From assembly GCF_040796495.1 (NCBI RefSeq), contig NZ_JBFNQN010000001.1, forward strand, positions 372,001 through 436,000: DNA of 64,000 nt, in the 5' to 3' direction. The notes below the pieces were generated by a model, which had not been told where the DNA came from, made no database searches, and worked only from the letters and a program-made list of their open reading frames with translations. The DNA comes from Kineococcus endophyticus (lineage in GTDB: Bacteria > Actinomycetota > Actinomycetes > Actinomycetales > Kineococcaceae). The stretch's first letter is position 1. Every line of letters begins with the position of its first letter. The translations under genes and the position numbers were made by a program. Shown piece after piece: positions 53,816-62,632 of the stretch.

Positions 53816-54949
53816 GTGGACGGCGTCGCGGCGCAGGGCGGTCCGGGCGGGGGCGCGGGCGGCCGGGCCCGGGTCTACCGGACCCTGCGCTCCGCCCACC
53901 TCGAGCAGGCCCTGCAGCTCGCCCCTGCCCTCGTCGTGCACCGGCAGCGGCGCTACGACTTCGACGAGACCCTCGCCGCCCGGCTCGACGTCGTGCAGGC
54001 CGGTCCCTGGGCCGCGGCCCTCCTCCTGCTGCGCCGCGGCGTCCGCCAGGTCGAGGTCAACGAACCCCTCATGCGCGGCGCCGTCCGCGACACCGCCCGC
54101 ACCGTCGCCGCGCTGCGCCTGGTCGGGGCGCTCACCGGCCGTCGGGTCCAGGTCGTCGCGTACGGCATCGAGAACCTCGACCCCTACGCCGCGCCGCTGC
54201 CCTCCCCGCGGTGGCGCGCCGCCGCGGCGCGGGACCTGGACCGGCGCCTGAGCCGCTTCGTGTGGCGACGGCTCGACCGGTTCGCCAGCGGCACCGCCGC
54301 CGCCCGCGACCTGTACGCCGCGACCCTCCCCGCCACGCGCGCCGCACAGCGCCTCGTCCCCGCCGTCCCCGCGCCGTGCGACTGCCCACCGCAGGACCGG
54401 CCGGCCGGGCGGGTGCTCTTCCTCGGCGCGTTCTCCGAGCGCAAGGGGTTCGCTGACCTGCGGCGGGCCTGGCCCGGTGTCACGGCGACGTGCCCGCACG
54501 CCCGGCTGCAGCTCGTGGGGCAGGGGGCGATGCTCGCCGAGGCCGAGCGGTGGGCGGCGCAGGACCCCACCGTCGAACTCCTCCTCGACCCGCCCCGCAC
54601 GCGCGTCCACGAGGAGCTGCGCCGCGCCGCCGTCCTCGTCCTGCCGTCCCGGCGGACGGTCCGCTGGCGGGAGCAGGTCGGCCGTCCCCTCGTCGAGGGG
54701 CTGGCCCACGGGTGCACCGTGGTCACCACGACCGAGACCGGTCTCGCCCCCTGGCTGGCCGAGCACGGCCACACCGTCCTCGCACCGGACCGCGTCGACC
54801 CGCCGGCCGACGGGCTGACGACGGCGCTCGCGGACGCGGTCCGGGCGGGCCGGTCCGCGGCGGCGGTCCTGGCCGACCTGCCCGTGCGCGACGGACGGCT
54901 GGCGGCGGACGACTGGCTCTTCGAGGACGCGGGGCTCACCCGCGGGTGA
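53816..54949 (+). CDS. GT4-like glycosyltransferase
   Basis: A 377-residue cytoplasmic protein. The C-terminal half looks like a GT4 donor domain: GRVLFLGAFSERKGFADLRRAWP, ARLQLVGQGAMLAEAERWA, and REQVGRPLVEGLAHGCTVVTTTETGLAPW with the first Glu of the E-x7-E pair. The N-terminal half (LEQALQLAPALVVHRQRRYDFDETLAARL) is not recognisable. It starts with GTG right after the flippase gene, so both are in one operon. It overlaps the next convergent gene by 14 bases. Acceptor and sugar are unknown. Confidence 0.75.
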   Translation: MDGVAAQGGPGGGAGGRARVYRTLRSAHLEQALQLAPALVVHRQRRYDFDETLAARLDVVQAGPWAAALLLLRRGVRQVEVNEPLMRGAVRDTARTVAALRLVGALTGRRVQVVAYGIENLDPYAAPLPSPRWRAAAARDLDRRLSRFVWRRLDRFASGTAAARDLYAATLPATRAAQRLVPAVPAPCDCPPQDRPAGRVLFLGAFSERKGFADLRRAWPGVTATCPHARLQLVGQGAMLAEAERWAAQDPTVELLLDPPRTRVHEELRRAAVLVLPSRRTVRWREQVGRPLVEGLAHGCTVVTTTETGLAPWLAEHGHTVLAPDRVDPPADGLTTALADAVRAGRSAAAVLADLPVRDGRLAADDWLFEDAGLTRG

Positions 54950-56510
54950 ACTCCACGACCTCGTCGAGGGGTCCGGACCACCGGCCGGCGACGACGTAGC
55001 CCGCCTGCGCCAGGGTCTCGTCATCGGCGGCGACCGTCGCGTCGGTGGGCCGGCGCACCACCCAGACGGTGTCGTGGGCCGCCAGGTCCGCCGTGGCGGC
55101 GGCCAGCGGACGCGACCGCCCGGTCAGGTCGCCGGCGGCCGCGGGGGTGCGGGTCAGGGTCAGGTCCTCCAGGCCGGCGAAGCACCGCGGGTAGGCCACC
55201 GAGACGTTGCGCGTCGTGAGCGTCACCGTGCCGTCGACGGGTGGGCGCCGGGCGCCGAAGTACACGGCGTCGCCGGGGGATGCGCTGCGGCACAGGTGCT
55301 CGGCCGCCTGCGCCCAGTCCGAGGCGTCCTTGGCGTGCGGGGTGCGCTGGGAGGCCAGGACCGGCGCCGCGAGCAGGACCGCGAGCCCGGCGACCAGGAG
55401 CCGCCGGCGACCGGGCAGGGCCGCCAGGCCGCAGCCCAGCAGCACGGCGAGGGCCGGCGCGCTGAAGGCGAAGTAGCGGGGGTTGTACAGGGGACCGGCG
55501 CTCGCGGGGACGGCGAGCGCCGCGAGGACGACGAGCCCGCAGGGCACGAGCAGCCACGGCAGGCACCACCGGGCCACCGGCCCCGCCGCCGTCGACCGGG
55601 CCAGCGCGACGGCCACGAGAGCCCACCCGAGGGCGGCGAGCGCGACGGCCGCCGGCTGCCACCACGACCAGCTCCCGCCCGTGACGCCCGACCCGGCGCC
55701 CGAGCCGGCCGTCGGCGTCTCACCGAGGAAGAACTGGTCCACGACGACCCGGCGGGCGAGCGCCAGCGGACCCGGCGCCGACCCGCCGAGCTGACCGCCC
55801 TGGCTGCGCACGAGGAGGACGACGGGCGCCGACACCAGCCCGGCGGCACCCGCCGCCACCGCCCAGGGGAGGCGGCGGCGGGCCGGGACGTCGCGCAGCA
55901 GCAGGACGGTCGCCCCGTGGGCCACCAGCAGGAGCAGCAGGTAGACGTCGACCACGACCCCGACGGCCGCGACGAGCGCGTACCCCGCCCACCAGCGCAC
56001 CCGGGAGCCCCGGGGGGCGCCCAGGGCCCGGACCAGGAGCACCGTGGCCCAGACGGCCAGTGCCGTCGCGACGGCCGTGGGGCGCGCCTCGGTGCCGGAC
56101 CAGGCCGTGCGCGGCAGCAGGGTGCAGACCGTCGCCGCGAGCAGGGCCGTCGAGGAGGACCCCGTCAGGCGTCGGGTGAGGACGAGCACGCCGACGGCGC
56201 CCGCGCCGACCGCCACGGCGCTGGGCAGCCGCAGCGCGAGGGGGCTGGTGCCCGCGACCTGGGTCCAGACGTGCATGGCCGCGTAGTAGAGGCCGTGCAC
56301 CGCGTCGAGGTGCTGCAGCATCCGCCACAGGTCCGCCGGCGAGCGCTGGGCGGCGCTGAGCGTGGCCGCTTCGTCGGTCCACAGCGAGGGCCGCCAGGAC
56401 CCGAGGGCGACGACGACGGTCGCGAGGAGGCCGACGAGGGGCAGCAGGACGGCGTCGCGCGGGCCGCGCCGCAGGGCGGGCCGGGCCTCCTCGCGGGTCG
56501 GGGCGCTCAT
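54936..56510 (-). CDS. Membrane glycosyltransferase, GT39/GT83-like
   Basis: A 524-residue membrane protein with about ten helices. The first outside loop has SLWTDEAATLSAAQRS, the Asp-Glu motif of lipid-dependent C-type glycosyltransferases, and HGLYYAAMHVWTQVAGTSPLALRLPSAV follows, as in the mannosyltransferase / ArnT group. The C-terminal ~130 residues lie outside. It should use a polyprenyl-phosphate sugar as donor. The ATG at 56510 overlaps the GT4 gene by four bases. It ends a four-gene minus-strand operon. Confidence 0.85.
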   Translation of the reverse strand: MSAPTREEARPALRRGPRDAVLLPLVGLLATVVVALGSWRPSLWTDEAATLSAAQRSPADLWRMLQHLDAVHGLYYAAMHVWTQVAGTSPLALRLPSAVAVGAGAVGVLVLTRRLTGSSSTALLAATVCTLLPRTAWSGTEARPTAVATALAVWATVLLVRALGAPRGSRVRWWAGYALVAAVGVVVDVYLLLLLVAHGATVLLLRDVPARRRLPWAVAAGAAGLVSAPVVLLVRSQGGQLGGSAPGPLALARRVVVDQFFLGETPTAGSGAGSGVTGGSWSWWQPAAVALAALGWALVAVALARSTAAGPVARWCLPWLLVPCGLVVLAALAVPASAGPLYNPRYFAFSAPALAVLLGCGLAALPGRRRLLVAGLAVLLAAPVLASQRTPHAKDASDWAQAAEHLCRSASPGDAVYFGARRPPVDGTVTLTTRNVSVAYPRCFAGLEDLTLTRTPAAAGDLTGRSRPLAAATADLAAHDTVWVVRRPTDATVAADDETLAQAGYVVAGRWSGPLDEVVEFTRG

Positions 56511-57583
56511 GCCCGACCCGCGCCGACGGGGGTCCCGGCGTCGGTGGGGTCGTCGGCGCGGTGGCCGGCGGCCCGGTGGTAGAGCTCGGCGTGCGCGCGG
56601 CCCAGGACGTCCCAGTCCCGGGCCGACAGGTCCGGCCGCTCGGCCCGCGCCCCCGTGCGCACGCCGGCCCGCACGGCGGCCAGGGCGGCCGCGAGGTCCC
56701 CGGCGGACAGGTCGCCCTCGTAGACGTGGACCCACCCCGGCCCCACCTCCGCGGCGCGGTCGGCGGCCGCGGGGCCGGCCGGCAGCAGGACGGGCCGGTC
56801 CAGGGACAGCGCCAGCAGCTGCGCCCCGGAGCCACCGCGCGGGGCGTAGGGCAGGACGACCAGTTCGGCGGCCGTCACGGCCAGCACCAGTTCGTCGTCC
56901 CCGACGTGGCGCAGGTCGAGGCGGACCCGCGGGTCGGCCGCGGCGGCCCGGCGCACGCGGCCGGCGAGGTCGGCGTCGGGGGCCGGGCCGAGGACGTGCA
57001 GGCTCGCCTCGCCGGGGACTCCGGCGAACGCGGTGAGCAGCGCCTCGACGCCCTTGTACGGCCGCAGCAGACCGGGGTGGACGAGGCGGCCGGGCACCGG
57101 CGCCGCCCGCGGGGCGTCGCGGTGGTGCGCCCGGTAGTCCCCGTGCGGCACGACCACGGCGGTCGAGCGGGGGCAGACCGCGCCGACGGTGCGGGTCGTC
57201 AGGTGCACGGTGAGCGTCGTGGCCGCGTCGAGCCGGCGCAGCAGGAAGCGCTCGACCGGACCCCCGTCCTCGTGGGGGGAGGGGTTGTGCACCGTGCGGA
57301 CGACGGGCGTCCGCCGGGCCCGCACCCGGGCCAGCAGGAGGCCGGTCCCCAGGGCCCGCAGGGCGCGCCCGGACCGGCGGCGGCTGCGCAGCAGGAGTTC
57401 GGGCCAGTGGACGTGCAGGACGTCGTGGTTCCCCAGCAGCGCCTCCCGCCAGGAGAACGTCCGCACGTCGACACCGGAGCCACCGCCGGCCGGCAACGAT
57501 CCCAGGAACGCGGTCAGGTAGGGGTTCGAGGTGGGCCGGGGGGTCCGGAACGACTGCAGGACCACGGGTCTGCGGGGTCCCAC
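56507..57583 (-). CDS. GT4 family glycosyltransferase
   Basis: A 358-residue cytoplasmic protein. LHVHWPELLL, VVRTVHNPSPHEDGGPVERFLLRRLDAATTLTVHLT, VPHGDYRAHH, GLLRPYKGVEALLTAF and VLPYAPRGGSGAQLLALSLDRPVLLP follow the GT4 pattern of hydrophobic glycosyltransferases. The E-x7-E motif is replaced by a GGSGAQLL loop, as in some family members. The GTG at 57583 lies five bases after the cytidylyltransferase stop; GTG at 57565 is an alternative. It belongs to the operon with the CDP-alcohol phosphotransferase. Confidence 0.8.
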   Translation of the reverse strand: MGPRRPVVLQSFRTPRPTSNPYLTAFLGSLPAGGGSGVDVRTFSWREALLGNHDVLHVHWPELLLRSRRRSGRALRALGTGLLLARVRARRTPVVRTVHNPSPHEDGGPVERFLLRRLDAATTLTVHLTTRTVGAVCPRSTAVVVPHGDYRAHHRDAPRAAPVPGRLVHPGLLRPYKGVEALLTAFAGVPGEASLHVLGPAPDADLAGRVRRAAAADPRVRLDLRHVGDDELVLAVTAAELVVLPYAPRGGSGAQLLALSLDRPVLLPAGPAAADRAAEVGPGWVHVYEGDLSAGDLAAALAAVRAGVRTGARAERPDLSARDWDVLGRAHAELYHRAAGHRADDPTDAGTPVGAGRA

Positions 57584-57588
57584 GGGTC

Positions 57589-58068
57589 TCAGCCGTTCGT
57601 CTCGATGAACTGCCGCAGCAGCGTCGACGTCGTCCCGTGCGTGTAGGGGAAGTAGACGACCCGGGCGCCGACGGCGGCCATGCTCGCCTCCAGCACGGCG
57701 CCCTTCGGGGTTCCGCGCCAGTCGTCGCCCTTGAACAGGACGTCGAAGTGCAGGCGCTGCCACATGGGCATCTTGTCGCTCGTGCAGTCGTCGACGACGA
57801 CCCGGTCCACGAGGCTCAGGCTCTCGAGGATCTCCAGCCGTTCGACCAGCGGGATCACGGGGCGGCGGCCCTTGGTGGCGGCCAGCACCTCGTCGGTCAC
57901 GGCGCCCACGACGAGTTCGTCGCAGGACTGCCGGGCCCGCCGCAGGATGTTCAGGTGCCCGACGTGGAACAGGTCCCACGCGCCCGGGACGTACCCGGTC
58001 GTGGGGCGCGAGCCGGGTTCCCCCGCGGGGGTCCGCAGGTCGAGGGTGCGGCCGGGACCGGCGCTCAC
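57589..58068 (-). CDS. Cytidylyltransferase / adenylyltransferase family protein (TagD-like)
   Basis: A 159-residue nucleotidyltransferase. The nucleotide site GYVPGAWDLFHVGHLNILRRARQ contains HVGH, and the motif near the end YTHGTTSTLLRQFIE corresponds to the ISSTR-type loop. TagD-type enzymes make CDP-glycerol from CTP and glycerol 3-phosphate; HldE-type relatives use ATP. The CDP-alcohol phosphotransferase directly upstream favours CTP, but the alcohol is unknown. Its GTG overlaps that gene by four bases. Confidence 0.85.
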   Translation of the reverse strand: MSAGPGRTLDLRTPAGEPGSRPTTGYVPGAWDLFHVGHLNILRRARQSCDELVVGAVTDEVLAATKGRRPVIPLVERLEILESLSLVDRVVVDDCTSDKMPMWQRLHFDVLFKGDDWRGTPKGAVLEASMAAVGARVVYFPYTHGTTSTLLRQFIETNG

Positions 58069-58880
58069 GACGGGGTCCCGTCGAGTGCGGCGACCTGCCG
58101 GTACCAGGCGACCATCGAGGCGGCGGTGACGAGGGTGAAACCGATCGCCAGCGCCCCGTAGACCCAGCCGAAGACGGCCGGCAGACCCGACAGGGCCGCC
58201 ACCACGCACAGCACGCCGTAGTCGACGGGGACCGAGGCGAGGGAGCGGAGCGTGGAGTGCTGCCGCGCCTCGCCGACGGCGACCGTCGCCTGGCCGTCGC
58301 GCGTCCCGGCGCGCCGGCGCAGGTGGTCGTTGAGGACGATCGTGAAGAACCAGGTGCAGGAGACCGCGCTGAAGAGCAGCGGCAGCAGGAGCCACGCCTC
58401 CGGCCGGGGGTCCCAGCCGCGGTAGGCCGCGACGAGCACGGCGAGGTGGACGGTCGCGGTCTTCGCGGCGTCCACGACGTGGTCGAGCCACTCCCCGGCG
58501 CTGGACCCGCCCCCGCGCAGCCGCGCGAGCTGGCCGTCGGCGGCGTCGAGGGCGTACCCGAGCACGAGCAGGGCCGCGACGACGAGGCCGGTCCACCAGG
58601 CCGGGGGCAGCAGCGCGAGCGCGGCGATGCCCGCAGCGGTGCTCAGCCCGGAGAGGACGGTCACCTGGTTCGGGGCGAGGCCGAGGACGTGGGCGGCGGC
58701 CGCGAGCCGCCGGCCGAGGGGGCGGTTGACGAAGCGGGAGTAGGCGGGTGCGCCCTGGGCGCTCTTCTGGGCCCCGGACAGCCGGCGCACGGCGTCGGCG
58801 TAGCGCGGTCGGCCCGCGAGCGTGGGGACGTCCGTCCCCTGGTGCCGGGAGTCCTCCCGGGTCGTCCCTCCGGCGTTCAC
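58065..58880 (-). CDS. CDP-alcohol phosphatidyltransferase family protein
   Basis: A membrane enzyme of about 271 residues with six helices that transfers a phosphoalcohol from a CDP carrier. The signature D-x2-D-G-x2-A-R-x8-G-x3-D-x3-D is complete in DAADGQLARLRGGGSSAGEWLDHVVDAAK. The GTG at 58880 follows a run of eight G; ATG at 58937 would add 19 residues of doubtful quality. It begins a minus-strand operon whose next gene makes a CDP- (or ADP-) activated compound, the likely donor substrate. Confidence 0.85.
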   Translation of the reverse strand: MNAGGTTREDSRHQGTDVPTLAGRPRYADAVRRLSGAQKSAQGAPAYSRFVNRPLGRRLAAAAHVLGLAPNQVTVLSGLSTAAGIAALALLPPAWWTGLVVAALLVLGYALDAADGQLARLRGGGSSAGEWLDHVVDAAKTATVHLAVLVAAYRGWDPRPEAWLLLPLLFSAVSCTWFFTIVLNDHLRRRAGTRDGQATVAVGEARQHSTLRSLASVPVDYGVLCVVAALSGLPAVFGWVYGALAIGFTLVTAASMVAWYRQVAALDGTPS

Positions 58881-59038
58881 GTGCGGCCCCCCCCGGGTCC
58901 TCGTGGTGCGTGTGGTCCAGACTGCCATGCTGGTCACGCTGCGTGTACGAATTGCTAGACATCGTGGTGACGGTGCGTTCCCACGGGTGAGATGGTTACC
59001 GATCGACGAACTGCGGAGAGAGACGGACGGTACACGTT

Positions 59039-60142
59039 GTGCAGTCGGCAGGGGAGTCCGCGGACGTCACGAAACGCGATCCTGGTGCAGCGCACGGTGA
59101 CCGACGGTCCGGCGGCGTGTCGCGGACGGTCGTCGCCGTCCTGACGTACCGCCGGCCCGGGGACCTCGCCGAGCTGTTGCCCCGGCTGCGCGCGCAGGCC
59201 GCCGCCGCGCACCCGCCGGCCGACGTCCTCGTCGTCGACAACGACCCCGCCGCCTCCGCGCGCGAGCTCGTCGAGCAGGCCGCCGCCACCCCGGGCGCAC
59301 CCGTCCGGCACGTCCACGAACCACGCCCCGGCATCGCGGCCGCCCGCAACCGGGCCCTGGCGGAGGCCGACGTCCCCGGTGTCCCGGGTGTCCCGCCCGC
59401 CGACCTCCTCGTCTTCCTCGACGACGACGAGCGCCCGGCCGACGGGTGGCTCGACGCACTGCTCGCCGAGCACCGGCGCAACGCCCCGTCCGGCCACCTC
59501 GCCGGGGTCGTGGGCCCGGTCGTCTCCACCTTCGAAGGCCCCCTCGACCCGTGGATCGCGGCGGGCGGCTTCTTCGCCCGGCGCCGGCTGCCGACGGGCA
59601 CCGTCGTGGAGGTCGCCGCGACGAACAACCTCCTGCTGGACCTGCGGGTCCTGCGCGGTGCCGAGGTCGACCTGCCGACGGCCTTCGACGAGCGGTTCGG
59701 CCTCAGCGGCGGGTCCGACACCCTCTTCACGCGCTCGCTCACCGCGGCCGGTCTGCGGCTCGTCTGGTGCGACGAGGCGCTCGTCACCGACGTCGTCCCG
59801 GCGGCGCGGGCCACCCGGGAGTGGGTGCTGCGCAGGGCGTTGCGCAGCGGGAACAGCTGGTCGCGGACGTCGCTGGCGCTTCCCGGACGCCCCGCGCGGC
59901 GGTGGGCGCTGCGCGCCCGGCTGAGCCTGGCCGGGGTCCTGCGCGCCGGGGCCGGTGGGGCCGGGGTCGCGGCGGGGACGGTGCTGCGCCGGCCCCGCTG
60001 GCACGCCCGCGGGGCCAAGGCCGCGGCCCGCGGGATCGGGATGGCGGGCGGAGCCTTCGGGTGGACGTACGCCGAGTACGCCCGGGGCGGGGTCACCGCA
60101 GCGCCGCGCACGCCTCCCACGACGGCAGGGTCCCCGCCCTGA
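59039..60142 (+). CDS. GT2 family glycosyltransferase
   Basis: A 367-residue protein with a GT-A fold. It has VVAVLTYRRPGDLAELLPRLRAQ, VVDNDPAAS, EPRPGIAAARNRAL, and the metal motif VFLDDDERPADGWLD (DDD). NNLLLDLRVL and FGLSGGSDTLFTRSL follow. Such enzymes add sugars in the cytoplasm before flipping. The start is GTG at 59039, which lacks a clear Shine-Dalgarno; the family core begins about 27 codons later, at a possible internal GTG (VSRTVVAV). Its end overlaps the convergent rfbC by 50 bases. Confidence 0.83.
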   Translation: MQSAGESADVTKRDPGAAHGDRRSGGVSRTVVAVLTYRRPGDLAELLPRLRAQAAAAHPPADVLVVDNDPAASARELVEQAAATPGAPVRHVHEPRPGIAAARNRALAEADVPGVPGVPPADLLVFLDDDERPADGWLDALLAEHRRNAPSGHLAGVVGPVVSTFEGPLDPWIAAGGFFARRRLPTGTVVEVAATNNLLLDLRVLRGAEVDLPTAFDERFGLSGGSDTLFTRSLTAAGLRLVWCDEALVTDVVPAARATREWVLRRALRSGNSWSRTSLALPGRPARRWALRARLSLAGVLRAGAGGAGVAAGTVLRRPRWHARGAKAAARGIGMAGGAFGWTYAEYARGGVTAAPRTPPTTAGSPP

Positions 60143-60695
60143 GCGCCTCCTGCAGGGAGGGGGCGGCGCGGTCCTTGTCCGACAGCCGCAGCTCCAGCGG
60201 CGCGCCGTCGCGCCCGGTGGTGGGCCAGACCAGGGCGAGGTCGGGGTCGAAGGGGTCCACGCCGTGCTCGCGGCCGGGGGCGTACCCCGTGGAGCACAGG
60301 TAGACGACGGTCGAGGCCTCGGCGAGGGCGAGGAACGCGTGCCCGACCCCCTCGGGCAGGAAGACGGCGCGGCGGTCGACGTCGTCGAGCAGGACGGAGG
60401 CCGAGCGGCCGAAGGCGGGGGAGCCGACCCGCAGGTCGACGACGACGTCGAGGACCGCCCCGCTCGGGCAGAAGACGTGCTTGGCCTGCCCCGGTGGCAC
60501 GTCCGCGTAGTGGACCCCCCGCAGCACGCCGGCCGCCGAGACCGAGCAGTTCGCCTGCGCGAGGGTCAGGTCGCGCCCGGTCGCGGCCCGCAGGTCCTCG
60601 GCGCGGAACCACTCCAGGAAGGTCCCCCGGTCGTCGTCGTGCTGCGTCGGGCTGAGGACGAGGGCGCCCGGGACGGCCAGTTCTTCCACGTGCAC
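60093..60695 (-). CDS. rfbC: dTDP-4-dehydrorhamnose 3,5-epimerase
   Basis: A 200-residue cupin enzyme, third step in dTDP-L-rhamnose synthesis. DDDRGTFLEWFRAEDL, VLRGVHYADVPPGQAKHV (catalytic His), VVVDLRVGSPAFG, LPEGVGHAFLAL and a YLCSTGYAPGREHGVDPFDPDLALVWP-like end are family motifs. The GTG at 60695 is chosen because GAGGAG lies eight bases upstream; an in-frame ATG at 60746 would add 17 unlikely residues. The gene is convergent with the preceding GT2 gene. Confidence 0.92.
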   Translation of the reverse strand: MHVEELAVPGALVLSPTQHDDDRGTFLEWFRAEDLRAATGRDLTLAQANCSVSAAGVLRGVHYADVPPGQAKHVFCPSGAVLDVVVDLRVGSPAFGRSASVLLDDVDRRAVFLPEGVGHAFLALAEASTVVYLCSTGYAPGREHGVDPFDPDLALVWPTTGRDGAPLELRLSDKDRAAPSLQEALRAGTLPSWEACAALR

Positions 60696-60815
60696 GCTGT
60701 GACTCCTCGGTTCCGCAGAGTTCCTCCCGGTCAGCAAGAGCTGCACCGGGTCAGATGACGCTCAGTATGCTGGGCGGTGCACAGGACTCTAGAAATTCGT
60801 CACAGGGGGTAGCGC

Positions 60816-61730
60816 ATGCGCTGGGTGGTGACCGGGGCGGGCGGCCTGCTGGCCCCCGACGTCGTGCGGGCCGTGCGCCGCGCCGACCCCACCGCCGAGG
60901 TCGTCCCCCTGCGCCGCGCCGACCTCGACGTGCTGGACGCCCCGCGCGCCCGCGAGGTCCTCGCCGGGGCCGACGTCGTCGTCAACTGCGCCGCCTGGAC
61001 GGCCGTCGACCTCGCCGAGTCCGACGAGGCCGCGGCCCACGCCGTCAACGCCGACGGGGCCGGGACGCTGGCCCGGGCCACCGCCGCGGCCGGAGCGCGC
61101 CTCGTGCACCTGTCCACCGACTACGTCTTCGACGGGGGTTTCGACGGGGCGCTCGACGGGGGCCCGGAGGCCCGGCGCCCGTACCGCGTCGAGGACCCGA
61201 CGGGGCCCGTGTCCGCGTACGGGCGCAGCAAGCTCGCGGGGGAGGAGGCCGTCCGGGCCGAGGGCGGTGACGCGCTCGTCGTCCGGACCGCCTGGCTGTA
61301 CGGCGCGGCCGGCGGCTGCTTCCCCCGGACCGTCCTGCGGCTGGCGCGCGAACGCGGCGCGCTGTCCGGCGTCGACGACCAGTGGGGGGCGCCCACGTGG
61401 ACCGCCGACGTCGCCCGGGTCGTCGTGGACCTCGTGGCCGCCCGGGCCCCGGCCGGGACGTACCACGCGACCGCGGCCGGCCGCACGACGTGGTGCGCGG
61501 TCGCCCGCGACGTGCTGGCGAGCGCGGGCCTGGCCGACGTCCCCGTGCGCGCGGTCACCAGTGCGGAGTTCCCGACCGCGGCCCGGCGGCCGGAGTTCTC
61601 CGTGCTCGACACCGACGGGTTGCGCCGCGTCGGCGTCGAACCCCCGGCGGACTGGAGGGCGCGGTGGGCGCTCGCCGCCCCCGAGGTCCTCGAGGCGGCG
61701 GGGGCGCCCGCGGCCGGCGCCCTCAGGTGA
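60816..61730 (+). CDS. rfbD: dTDP-4-dehydrorhamnose reductase
   Basis: A 304-residue short-chain dehydrogenase that uses NAD(P)H for the last step to dTDP-L-rhamnose. The cofactor loop is [14 protein letters not shown], followed by [36 protein letters not shown] and the catalytic [32 protein letters not shown] and [15 protein letters not shown] are family signatures. TATGCT at 60766-60771 may be its -10 box. The stop overlaps the convergent rfbA by eight bases. Confidence 0.94.
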   Translation: MRWVVTGAGGLLAPDVVRAVRRADPTAEVVPLRRADLDVLDAPRAREVLAGADVVVNCAAWTAVDLAESDEAAAHAVNADGAGTLARATAAAGARLVHLSTDYVFDGGFDGALDGGPEARRPYRVEDPTGPVSAYGRSKLAGEEAVRAEGGDALVVRTAWLYGAAGGCFPRTVLRLARERGALSGVDDQWGAPTWTADVARVVVDLVAARAPAGTYHATAAGRTTWCAVARDVLASAGLADVPVRAVTSAEFPTAARRPEFSVLDTDGLRRVGVEPPADWRARWALAAPEVLEAAGAPAAGALR

Positions 61731-62601
61731 GGGGTCGGGGACGGTCCAGCAGGCCCAGGAGGTAGTCGCCATACCCGCTCTTGGACAGTTCCGCGGCGCG
61801 GGCGCGCAGGTCCGCGTCGTCGATCCACCCCTGCAGCCAGGCGACCTCCTCGGGGCACCCGATCTTCAGGCCCTGGCGCGACTCCAGCGTCCCGACGAAG
61901 TTGCTGGCGGCGAGCATCTGGTCGAACGTGCCCGTGTCGAGCCACGCGGTCCCGCGGGGCAGGACCTCGACGTGCAACCGCCCGCGGCGCAGGTACTCCA
62001 GGTGCACGTCGGTGATCTCGAGCTCACCGCGGGCCGAGGGACGCAGACCCCGGGCGATGCCGACGACGTCGGCGTCGTAGAAGTACAGCCCCGGGACGGC
62101 GTAGCTGCTGCGCGGTCGTGCGGGTTTCTCCTCCAACCCCACGACGCGCCCCGCGGCGTCGAACTCCACCGTCCCGTAGGCGCTGGGGTCGCGGACCTGG
62201 TAGGCGAAGATCGTCGCACCCTCGACGCCGGTGAACCGGGCGAGCTGCTGACCCAGTCCCGGGCCGTAGAACACGTTGTCCCCCAGCACGAGAGCGGCCT
62301 GGCCGCCGTCGAGGAACTCCTCCCCGATGAGGAACGCCTGGGCCAGACCGCCGGGTTCGGGCTGCTCGGCGTAGGACAGCTGCAGCCCGAACCGGGAACC
62401 GTCGCCGAGCAGCCGGCGGAACTGGGGTGCGTCCTGGGGGGTCGTGACGACGAGGATCTCGCGGATGCCGGCGAGCATGAGCGTCGTCAGCGGGTAGTAG
62501 ACCATCGGCTTGTCGTAGACGGCGAGCAACTGCTTGCTCGTCGCCTGCGTGATGGGGTGCAGGCGCGTGCCCGAACCCCCGGCCAGGATGATCCCCCTCA
62601 T
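61723..62601 (-). CDS. rfbA: Glucose-1-phosphate thymidylyltransferase
   Basis: This 292-residue enzyme makes dTDP-glucose, the first step to dTDP-rhamnose. Motifs are [96 protein letters not shown] and [21 protein letters not shown]. The ATG at 62601 matches the usual family start; the 22 upstream codons are not conserved. Only 31 bases separate it from the divergent rfbB. Confidence 0.96.
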   Translation of the reverse strand: MRGIILAGGSGTRLHPITQATSKQLLAVYDKPMVYYPLTTLMLAGIREILVVTTPQDAPQFRRLLGDGSRFGLQLSYAEQPEPGGLAQAFLIGEEFLDGGQAALVLGDNVFYGPGLGQQLARFTGVEGATIFAYQVRDPSAYGTVEFDAAGRVVGLEEKPARPRSSYAVPGLYFYDADVVGIARGLRPSARGELEITDVHLEYLRRGRLHVEVLPRGTAWLDTGTFDQMLAASNFVGTLESRQGLKIGCPEEVAWLQGWIDDADLRARAAELSKSGYGDYLLGLLDRPRPLT

Positions 62602-62619
62602 GCGGCGTGATTGTGCCAC

Positions 62620-62625
62620 TACGCT
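62620..62625 (+). promoter_or_regulatory. Possible leaderless -10 box of rfbB
   Basis: TACGCT ends seven bases before the rfbB ATG at 62633, so transcription would begin on or next to the initiation codon. No Shine-Dalgarno precedes the ATG. A -35 element would overlap the start of the divergent rfbA. Confidence 0.45.
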
Positions 62626-62632
62626 GGGTCGC

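Noticed and set aside
58881-58937. Longer start (ATG 58937) for the CDP-alcohol phosphotransferase
   Set aside because: The extra 19 residues are Thr/Arg/Gly-rich and a better ribosome binding site precedes GTG 58880. It cannot be fully excluded.
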